A DNA stretch of 15,455 nucleotides, taken from contig CAMXYK010000022.1 of the NCBI GenBank assembly GCA_947253155.1, positions 1-15,455 of the forward strand. The letters are read 5' to 3'. The notes under the pieces are model-generated. The model did no database searches. It had not been told where the DNA came from and saw only the letters and a program-made list of their open reading frames with translations. Within the stretch, counting starts at the first letter, position 1, and each line of letters opens with the position of its first letter. This document shows, piece by piece, positions 6,405 through 12,582 of this stretch. Source of the DNA: an uncultured Bifidobacteriaceae bacterium (GTDB taxonomy: Bacteria; Actinomycetota; Actinomycetes; Actinomycetales; Bifidobacteriaceae). The position numbers were made by a program, and so were the translations under genes.

Positions 6405-8879
6405 TTACGCTCCGCACAACGCAAGTCGGATCATCTTCGAGTATTGCGGACCGCCGACTGGAGTTAAATGAACGCCATCATCTGTTAAGTATTCAGAATG
6501 GCCTTCGCTAAAACCGTGCCAATCAATAATGCCAACGTTAGGATGCGTTGCAGCAAACTTGCGCAAACGCTCGTTAGTTACATCCTGCCAAGGCTGTGGA
6601 ACGCGCGTTGTGACGAAATAAACAGGCTTGCCGTGAGTTACATCAACCATATGTTGAAGCACGCTGTCGTCGTGTGGAGGACCGTTCGTACCTAGTGCGT
6701 AAATAACTATATCTCCAGCATGCTTGCCTGAAATATCCTGCTCGTATTCTTCAGCACCGTGGAAGATTTGTCGACTTACTTTTCCGTCAACATAAGCGTT
6801 AGGCATAACTTTCAACAAGTACGGCTTTGCGCCTTCCGTAATGGAATCTCCAACCATTGTGAAGTTTACAGAACAAGTTCCTTTATTCTTATCGATTCTA
6901 GTATGTGAAGCAATAAGATTTCTTGGAACTTTTTCTGCAATAGGGAATAGTATGCGATGCTTCGATGGGGTTGGAGGAAGCGTCTGCTTTGTTACGTTTT
7001 TACGCAATCCCTTTATCTTCTTATGAGTTGAAGAAGATTCTGCTTTATTCGAAGAAGAATTATTTTGTTGCGTATTTTGTTGCGCTGTAGCTGCTGATAA
7101 TTCTGGACGGAGCTGTATAGAACGCTGTTCTGCAATGCTGCGCCAGTTTAAAGGCAACGCAATTAACACAACGGTTATTATGCAGCAGATTGTTAATGCG
7201 ATGCGATGTATTAGCTTGTGCAAATGATTTTTCGCTTCATTTTCAAACATCTGGTAGAAGCATTCAGCTATTACAACTGTGGCAACTAATTGAAGCAATT
7301 GTTCCCACCAAGAAACTGCGGTTGTTCTAGTTGCAGGATTGCATAATTCAAGTAGTGGGAAATGCACTAAATAAATCGCAAAAGATCGCTTGCCTAAATA
7401 AGCTAATGGCTTTAAAGCAAATATTCTTGAGCAAATATTATCGGATTGAGTGCAAGCCCAAACTATAAGCGTGCAAGCTGCAGCTGTTATAGTGTATCCG
7501 CCAAAAGTAAATACAGAAGAAGTACCATCTGCGTAAACAAAGCAAAGGCACAGAATTATTGTTGCTGCAATTCCTATAGCAGAACGCTGCCAAGACTTCA
7601 AAGGAGAGTAAAACACTTTTATTGGAGTGTTAAATGCGTCTTCTGGAAGTTCGCGTATTTCAGATACGTTTGACGGCTGCTTTTCGGAAGTTTCCGCTAA
7701 ATCTTGCGCACCTTCTGTTAAATCAATTTGCAATCCTGCGCGCAAATCTTCAGGAATACCATCGTCGTAAGCATTTTTTGTTGCGTTTATTGTTGAAGAT
7801 ACATTTGATTGCGATTCTGAATTATTTGAATCATTTTCATAATTGTCTGCTTTATTCTTCTCAAGCTCGACAATAATATTCTTCTTACCGCGCACAAAAT
7901 ACCACAAGTGAATAAGCCATGCGTGTAAAGAGTGTTTACTAAACCATGCGCAGTACATTGCAAGCATTGCGCCTAGCAAAAATTCAGAAGCTCTAGTATC
8001 GAGAGAATAGTACACGCGAGCTGGAGTTGTGTAATTGCCAAACAAATACGCAAAAGTAAAAGTAAGAGCAGAAGAAAGTATTGCCAAACCAGCAGTTATG
8101 TACATTCTTACCATTGCTTTTCTTACGAACTTTATTAACGCTGTAAGAATAAGCGGCCAAATTATGAATGCTTGCATAACAAGGCCCAAATACCAAAGAT
8201 GCTTAATAGGGGAAGGTAATCCGCTTTGTTCAAAATAAGATAGCTTTCTAGCTACATACATTATGTTGCTAAAGAAGCCTGCGCCCGAAAAAGCGTCTGC
8301 TTGTAATTTTGGAAGTAAACTTGGTGAGAAAAGCCACATTATTGGTGCGCTAACGCCAATAATTCCAAGTGTCGGCGGCCAAATTCTTTTGATTCGATGC
8401 CAAACATACTGCCAATAGTTATGCACTCCATGATTTGAATCAGTGCTATTTTCCTTCTCGCGCGCGCTTATATAACGCAAAACAGTGCGAGTGCAAAAAT
8501 ACCCAGAAAGAACTAAGAAAAGTGTTACGCCTAAAAATCCGCCTGAAAGCATACTAGGACGCATATGGAAACAAACAATTCCAATAATTGCTAGTGCGCG
8601 CAAACCGTCTATTGCCAAATTTCTTTTAGGAGCAGAATTTTGCGGCTTTTCGGAGCTGTTATTTGTTGTTTTTTCAGACGAATCTATTTTGTTAGTCGAA
8701 TCTTTCTTAACGTCAAAAGTATTCGCTACGGATTCTTTTTTAGAATATGTATTTTCTGCTACTGCCTTTTTACTTGTAAGTGGTTCAGTAGCAATATTTT
8801 TTGCTTGCGCATTCCCTTTATTATGGGTTTGCTTAAGCGGTGAAACAGTGTTGGCATTCACGCGTTTCTTTTTGGTCAT
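6405..8879 (-). CDS. Membrane O-acyltransferase (acyltransferase 3) with C-terminal SGNH domain, OatA/OafA-like
   Basis: Proteins of this architecture move acetyl groups across the membrane and attach them to peptidoglycan, wall glycans or other surface sugars. From the start used here (824 residues): a charged, Lys/Asn/Ser/Thr-rich cytosolic tail of about 83 residues; a multi-helix acyltransferase domain beginning NLAIDGLRALAIIGIVCFH; a hydrophilic insertion of about 95 residues near 330-425; more helices to about 590; a linker rich in Gln, Asn and Ser; then an SGNH domain with GDSITEG (Ser679), GTNG, and DDGVHLT (Asp801, His804). The start is uncertain: a GTG at 8966 and an ATG at 8945 are in frame, but the ATG at 8879 has a weak AGG just upstream and a natural MTKKK N-terminus. 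The acceptor polymer is unknown. It stands alone, divergent from ppa. Confidence 0.88.
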   Translation of the reverse strand: MTKKKRVNANTVSPLKQTHNKGNAQAKNIATEPLTSKKAVAENTYSKKESVANTFDVKKDSTNKIDSSEKTTNNSSEKPQNSAPKRNLAIDGLRALAIIGIVCFHMRPSMLSGGFLGVTLFLVLSGYFCTRTVLRYISAREKENSTDSNHGVHNYWQYVWHRIKRIWPPTLGIIGVSAPIMWLFSPSLLPKLQADAFSGAGFFSNIMYVARKLSYFEQSGLPSPIKHLWYLGLVMQAFIIWPLILTALIKFVRKAMVRMYITAGLAILSSALTFTFAYLFGNYTTPARVYYSLDTRASEFLLGAMLAMYCAWFSKHSLHAWLIHLWYFVRGKKNIIVELEKNKADNYENDSNNSESQSNVSSTINATKNAYDDGIPEDLRAGLQIDLTEGAQDLAETSEKQPSNVSEIRELPEDAFNTPIKVFYSPLKSWQRSAIGIAATIILCLCFVYADGTSSVFTFGGYTITAAACTLIVWACTQSDNICSRIFALKPLAYLGKRSFAIYLVHFPLLELCNPATRTTAVSWWEQLLQLVATVVIAECFYQMFENEAKNHLHKLIHRIALTICCIITVVLIALPLNWRSIAEQRSIQLRPELSAATAQQNTQQNNSSSNKAESSSTHKKIKGLRKNVTKQTLPPTPSKHRILFPIAEKVPRNLIASHTRIDKNKGTCSVNFTMVGDSITEGAKPYLLKVMPNAYVDGKVSRQIFHGAEEYEQDISGKHAGDIVIYALGTNGPPHDDSVLQHMVDVTHGKPVYFVTTRVPQPWQDVTNERLRKFAATHPNVGIIDWHGFSEGHSEYLTDDGVHLTPVGGPQYSKMIRLALCGA

Positions 8880-8960
8880 TTTGCCTGCACTTTGTAAAAC
8901 ATGCTGGTATGTTTTTGCAACATATTGTGTGTAAAACAGAGCCATAATAACTGCGTATTG

Positions 8961-8988
8961 AGACACTTTCGATTGATAAAGCGTGTCT
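8961..8988. repeat. Imperfect inverted repeat upstream of the acyltransferase
   Basis: AGACACTTT (8961-8969) faces AAAGCGTGTCT (8978-8988): six perfect pairs AGACAC/GTGTCT, a two-base bulge, then TTT/AAA. It lies 82 bases upstream of the preferred acyltransferase start, so it could form a hairpin in that mRNA leader or act as an operator. Confidence 0.45.
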
Positions 8989-8999
8989 TGCTAGAATGC

Positions 9000-9011
9000 T
9001 TGATATATCAA
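9000..9011. promoter_or_regulatory. 12-bp perfect palindrome in the divergent spacer
   Basis: TTGATATATCAA is a perfect palindrome in the stretch between the acyltransferase gene and ppa (8880-9176). It could be an operator for either gene. The rest of this 297-base spacer is T-rich with a consensus TTGACA at 9081-9086 facing ppa, but no well-spaced -10 element. Confidence 0.4.
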
Positions 9012-9176
9012 CGAAAATACAGATTTTTTTATGCAATTTTTCGATAGATTTTCGGTTTTTTATTGCACTTGATTATGCAGTTGACAAAATTGTTACAAGA
9101 TAACGTTCTTTGGTGCGCGCTAAAGTGAGAAGGAACAGTTATACGAATTGTTATCAACTCTATAAAAGGAGCCAAA

Positions 9177-9671
9177 ATGGCAGAAACTTTTAATGTTGTG
9201 GTTGAAATCCCACGCGGTTCTAAAAATAAGTATGAAGTAGATCACGAAACTGGTCGCGTATTCTTGGATCGTACTCTCTTTACTGCAATGGGTTACCCAG
9301 ATGATTACGGCTACATTGATGGCACTTTGGGTGAAGATGGCGATCCACTTGATGCTCTCGTGATGATTCCAAATTCCGTGTTCCCAGGTTGCGTTGTTGA
9401 GTGCCGCGCTGTTGGTTTGTACCACATGGTTGATGAAGCAGGTGGAGACGATAAGGTTTTGTGCGTGCCTGCAGATGTTCGTTTTGATGATATCAAGGAT
9501 ATTGATGACGTGAACGAGTATCACAAGGCTGAAATCAAGCACTTCTTCGAGCAGTACAAGGCTTTGGAGCCAGGCAAGGAAGTTCTTCCTGGTGACTTCT
9601 GGGCTGGCGTAGAGCAGGCTGAGAAGGAAATTGTTGCTGCGCGCAAGCGTTTGGAAGAAAGCGAAAAGTAA
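9177..9671 (+). CDS. ppa: Inorganic pyrophosphatase, family I
   Basis: It hydrolyses pyrophosphate released by nucleic acid, protein and polysaccharide synthesis in the cytoplasm, pulling those reactions forward. The 164-residue length is typical of bacterial family I enzymes, which are usually hexamers. The metal-binding signature D54-G-D-P-L-D59 lies within YGYIDGTLGEDGDPLDALVM, preceded by the Lys/Glu residues of VEIPRGSKNKYEVD (9-22), and the later segments CRAVGLYHMVDEAGGDDKVL and HFFEQYKALEPGK are conserved. AAGGAG at 9166-9171 lies five bases before ATG. It is transcribed alone and ends in a strong terminator. The codon use is more biased than in neighbours, as expected for a highly expressed gene (impression only). 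Confidence 0.97.
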   Translation: MAETFNVVVEIPRGSKNKYEVDHETGRVFLDRTLFTAMGYPDDYGYIDGTLGEDGDPLDALVMIPNSVFPGCVVECRAVGLYHMVDEAGGDDKVLCVPADVRFDDIKDIDDVNEYHKAEIKHFFEQYKALEPGKEVLPGDFWAGVEQAEKEIVAARKRLEESEK

Positions 9672-9691
9672 GTTTCGTTTTTGCGTAAAGC

Positions 9692-9730
9692 AAGCTAATA
9701 AAGCTGAATTAAGCTAAATAAAGCTAAACA
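9692..9730. repeat. AAGCTNAAT short tandem repeats after ppa
   Basis: Four imperfect copies of about 10 bases start at 9692, 9701, 9711 and 9721 (AAGCTAATA, AAGCTGAATT, AAGCTAAATA, AAGCTAAACA). They occupy the ppa 3' untranslated region between the stop codon and the terminator. Confidence 0.7.
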
Positions 9731-9745
9731 AAAATAAAATAAATC

Positions 9746-9792
9746 TAAAATAAAACGTCGAAAGCTGATTTTGTTTTCGGCGTTTTATTTTA
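9746..9792. terminator. Long bidirectional terminator between ppa and the membrane-protein gene
   Basis: The 9746-9763 arm pairs with 9775-9792 over 18 bases with one G-T wobble (the core is AACGTCGAAA against TTTCGGCGTT), with an 11-base loop. The flanking A and T runs supply a U-tract in either direction. It serves ppa from the left and the minus-strand gene ending at 9795 from the right, and its right arm stops 3 bases short of that gene's stop codon. Confidence 0.88.
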
Positions 9793-9794
9793 TT

Positions 9795-10586
9795 TCATGC
9801 TGCTATTAGCATTCCAAGACCTGCAATGTATACAATCATTCCCGAAAACATGATTGGCATAAGCGCGAATGCAATATCGTTAGTGGTTTTATTTTCATAG
9901 TATTCGTTGCAATTATCTCGAACCCACAAGTGCGAAAGTCCAGATAATAAAATCACCATTAAAATGCACAGCAGCATTACGAGGATTCCGCCATCCGTGC
10001 TGCGCAATGATGGCATAAAACGAACAATTGATGGTAGGAACAGCCAGCCAGGTAAAGCTGCGCAAGCAATACTTGCAGTTAAAGTGTGAGCAAGGTTCCT
10101 TACTAAATTCGTGCGATTTTCGCGCATCATTTGTCTTAAGAAAGTTACAAAAGTAGCCGCAACAAGAATAAGAGCAAACGACACAGCCCATCTTTCGTAT
10201 GGGCGAATAGCTGCAATGAATTTGCTCATTGAAACTGTTTCGTTGTCAATAATTACGCTCTTCGGAAGCCAACCTTTTAATGCGAAAGTTGCGCACCATG
10301 TAGAAGCAATTCCTGAGCATAAAGCAATAATACGGTCAACTGTATTTCCATGTAGTGGCCATAATACTAGGAATGTTAAAAGTATTATCATGCACACAGT
10401 AAGTGTTATTTTTGCTGTTGCAACTGGTAGAGCAGCAGCAATTGCAAGAAGTAATACTACAACAATTTGGCTTGCAATCATCGCAATTGTGTTTGCGCGA
10501 CGAGATTTATTCTTCTTATCAAGATTTGTGCAAGAAGTAGCATCCTTTTGCGCCTTATCGTCGCAAGTGCATGTTTCATCTCTCAT
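9795..10586 (-). CDS. Multi-pass membrane protein of unknown function
   Basis: I do not recognise a named family. The 263-residue product begins with a polar, cysteine-containing cytosolic stretch (CTCDD, TSC; residues 6-19) and a Lys/Arg cluster KKNKSRR. About seven hydrophobic segments follow, near residues 32-54, 58-78, 84-104, 133-153, 171-193, 203-222 and 238-262. A long loop between the third and fourth helices includes IDNETVSMSKFIAAIRPYER, and basic residues after the fourth helix (RQMMRENRTNLVRN) suggest a cytosolic loop there. The start at 10586 has GGGAG seven bases upstream. The gene is convergent with ppa and divergent from the GlnR-like regulator across a 333-base spacer. No catalytic motif is visible. 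Confidence 0.8.
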   Translation of the reverse strand: MRDETCTCDDKAQKDATSCTNLDKKNKSRRANTIAMIASQIVVVLLLAIAAALPVATAKITLTVCMIILLTFLVLWPLHGNTVDRIIALCSGIASTWCATFALKGWLPKSVIIDNETVSMSKFIAAIRPYERWAVSFALILVAATFVTFLRQMMRENRTNLVRNLAHTLTASIACAALPGWLFLPSIVRFMPSLRSTDGGILVMLLCILMVILLSGLSHLWVRDNCNEYYENKTTNDIAFALMPIMFSGMIVYIAGLGMLIAA

Positions 10587-10919
10587 ACGCGCTCCCAGCT
10601 ACTGTAAATGCCAAGTAAAATAAGCCAACTTCGTAATATTTTGGCTACTATTATTTCCTTACTAATAACGTATTCTACAACCTGCGCATGTATTTCTGAT
10701 TATTTTATGTTGGTACAACATTTTTATATATATATTTAGCAACTATTTACTAAATATTTCATATCTATTTGCTGAATATTTATTTAGTAATTAGCTAGCT
10801 TTTTGCAATATTTATTTATGAAATTGTGTCGATTAATTTCGATATTCTTCGTGGTATGGTTTACAATGCCTGTAAAGGCTTGAATTGGTACTACATCACT
10901 TGTTGGTTGGAGGCATCAC
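10587..10919. other. AT-rich divergent intergenic region upstream of the regulator
   Basis: This 333-base gap has no open frame I can support. It contains a TATATATATAT run near 10726-10736, the four-copy motif described separately at 10733-10790, and a weak possible promoter for the downstream gene, TTCGAT (10838-10843) and TACAAT (10862-10867) with an 18-base gap. Confidence 0.7.
10733..10790. promoter_or_regulatory. Four copies of TATTYAGYAA arranged as two palindromes
   Basis: The motif occurs forward at 10733-10742 (TATTTAGCAA), reversed at 10747-10756 and 10769-10778, and forward at 10781-10790 (TATTTAGTAA). The first two face each other across 4 bases; the last two point away from each other across 2 bases. 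Such a cluster between divergent genes and 130 bases upstream of a regulator gene looks like operator DNA. The binding protein is unknown; autoregulation is one possibility. Confidence 0.5.
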
Positions 10920-11855
10920 ATGACTGATATTACGTTGATGACTTCGTCTGCCTCTCCAGCTTCAGTTTTGCCTTCTCTTACTTTACTTTCTCACCGTGTG
11001 CGCGTACTTGCTTTGAATACTGCAAGCTTGACAAAATTGCCTGCACAAACCGTTCTTTTGCTTGATGCTCGTGAAGATTTAGCTTTGGCTAAGTCTATTT
11101 GTGCATCTTTGCGCGCAACTGACATTTCAGTTCCAGTAATCTTAGTTCTTACTGAAGGTGGATTTACCGTAGTAAATCCATCTTGGAATATTACAGATGT
11201 TGTGCTTACTAGCGCTTCTCCAGCAGAAGTCGAGGGCCGTTTGCGTCTTGCCGCTCAGCAAAATACTCCTTCAGGCACTTTTGCTCAATCGCAGGGCGTT
11301 GAAATTAGTGACGATACAATTTCGGATGACGGAATTATGCGTTCTGGTGATCTTGTTGTTGATATGCGCAGTTACACGGTTAGTTTGCACGGGCATCCTG
11401 TTGATTTAGCTTATAAAGAATTCGAATTATTGAAATATTTTGTGCAGCATCCTAGAAGAGTGTTTACGCGTGCACATTTATTGCAAGAAGTTTGGGGATA
11501 TGACTACTACGGTGGCACGCGTACGGTTGATGTGCATATTCGTCGTTTGCGCGCAAAGCTTGGTGTTGAGTACGAACATTTGATTGGTACTGTGCGTAAT
11601 GTTGGGTATCGTTTTGACCCTTCAGAGGCTGGCGAAAATGATGAGATTTCAGAGAATCAGTCTAATGATGATGAATCTGGTATAAGCGATGTTGACAATT
11701 CGTCTGATGATTTTTCGGAAAAGTTGCAAGATAATACAGAAGAAATGGAAGAAATGGAAGAAACGGAAGAAAATGAATCTTCTGTAGAAGAATCTTCTGT
11801 AGACGGCGCTTATTCAAATCAATTTTACGAAAACTACGCATCAGTGAAGCGTTAA
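10920..11855 (+). CDS. glnR: GlnR-like OmpR-family response regulator with acidic C-terminal tail
   Basis: The best match I recognise is actinobacterial GlnR, the orphan OmpR-type regulator of nitrogen assimilation genes. The atypical receiver domain (1-115) has the GlnR-like stretches LLSHRVRVLAL, LLLDAREDL with Asp49 at the usual acceptor site, LVLTEGG, and SPAEVEGRLRLA. The winged-helix domain (about 139-236) includes DLAYKEFELLKYFVQHPRRV, LLQEVWGYDYYGGTRTVDVH and LIGTVRNVGYRF. No sensor kinase gene adjoins it, as expected for GlnR. Residues 237-311 form an extra Glu/Asp/Ser-rich tail built on DNA repeats, not part of the GlnR proteins I know. GGAGG at 10909-10913 supports the start. nth begins one base after the stop. 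If it is not GlnR, it is another OmpR-family regulator. Confidence 0.82.
   Translation: MTDITLMTSSASPASVLPSLTLLSHRVRVLALNTASLTKLPAQTVLLLDAREDLALAKSICASLRATDISVPVILVLTEGGFTVVNPSWNITDVVLTSASPAEVEGRLRLAAQQNTPSGTFAQSQGVEISDDTISDDGIMRSGDLVVDMRSYTVSLHGHPVDLAYKEFELLKYFVQHPRRVFTRAHLLQEVWGYDYYGGTRTVDVHIRRLRAKLGVEYEHLIGTVRNVGYRFDPSEAGENDEISENQSNDDESGISDVDNSSDDFSEKLQDNTEEMEEMEETEENESSVEESSVDGAYSNQFYENYASVKR
11739..11804 (+). repeat. In-frame 9-bp and 15-bp tandem repeats in the regulator tail
   Basis: GAAGAAATG and close variants occur four times at 11739-11774 (encoding EEM, EEM, EET, EEN), followed by two 15-base copies of GAATCTTCTGTAGAA/C at 11775-11789 and 11790-11804 (encoding ESSVE and ESSVD). 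Both unit lengths are multiples of three, so gain or loss of units would keep the reading frame. Confidence 0.9.
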
Positions 11856-11856
11856 T

Positions 11857-12522
11857 ATGCGCGAATCAAAACAAGCAAAAATTGCGCGTATACACTCAGA
11901 GTACTCACTACTTTGCAAAGAAATACCTAAACCAAAGTGTGCTCTTAATTTTTCTAATCCTTTTGAGCTGCTTATTGCAACTGTTCTTAGTGCTCAAACA
12001 ACAGATAAGCGTGTGAATATGGTAACTCCAGAACTTTTTAGCACGTTTCCTAATCCTAAAGCACTTTCAAAAGCTTCAGCTGTACAAGTTGAATCTATTA
12101 TTAAATCACTTGGATTTTATCGCGTAAAAGCGCGCAATATTATTGCTTTATCTGCACAGTTAGAAAGCAATTTTAATGGCGTAGTTCCGCGAAATATTGA
12201 AGATTTAACATCGCTACCGGGTGTTGGCCGCAAAACTGCAAATGTTGTGCGCGGTAATGCTTTTGGCTTGCCTGGATTCCCGGTTGATACGCACGTAATG
12301 CGCGTTACTGGAAGGCTTGGTTGGAGAAAAGATTGGAATAAGCCCAATGTGCGTCCGGATCCAGTTGCCATTGAGAATGAAATAACTTCGTATTTTGAAC
12401 CAAGTGAATGGACTAATCTTTCGCATCGTCTTATTTTGCACGGAAGAACAATATGCACTGCTAGAAATCCTAAATGTGAATCGTGTCCTCTTCGCTCAAC
12501 ATGCCCATCCGCATTGCTGTGA
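11857..12522 (+). CDS. nth: Endonuclease III, base-excision repair DNA glycosylase/AP lyase
   Basis: Nth removes oxidised pyrimidines from DNA and cleaves the abasic site. The 221-residue product is the usual length. The helix-hairpin-helix LTSLPGVGRKTANVV contains the catalytic Lys126, and Asp144 lies in VDTHVMRVTGRLGW; their spacing of 18 equals that of K120/D138 in the E. coli enzyme. The [4Fe-4S] cluster ligands are C200, C207, C210 and C216 in the pattern C-X6-C-X2-C-X5-C. The ATG begins one base after the regulator stop codon with no strong ribosome binding site, so translation may depend on ribosomes finishing the upstream gene. Confidence 0.96.
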   Translation: MRESKQAKIARIHSEYSLLCKEIPKPKCALNFSNPFELLIATVLSAQTTDKRVNMVTPELFSTFPNPKALSKASAVQVESIIKSLGFYRVKARNIIALSAQLESNFNGVVPRNIEDLTSLPGVGRKTANVVRGNAFGLPGFPVDTHVMRVTGRLGWRKDWNKPNVRPDPVAIENEITSYFEPSEWTNLSHRLILHGRTICTARNPKCESCPLRSTCPSALL

Positions 12523-12582
12523 GAATAGCTGTATTTCTCTGTATTGTGTTTCTTTTTCAGCTATTGTTATAGACTGTAAGCT

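Noticed and set aside
9081..9106. Consensus TTGACA with TAACGT as the ppa promoter
   Set aside because: The gap is only 14 bases and no -10 element stands at 16-18 bases, so the promoter call is not supportable although the -35 hexamer is perfect.
10111..10623. 170-codon plus-strand frame antisense to the membrane-protein gene
   Set aside because: The minus-strand frame has a GGGAG ribosome binding site, clear membrane helices and a terminator at its end; the plus-strand frame has none of these.
12524..12565. AATAGCTG/CAGCTATT inverted repeat after nth as a terminator
   Set aside because: Only 8 pairs with a 26-base loop and no T-run after the right arm; too weak to call.
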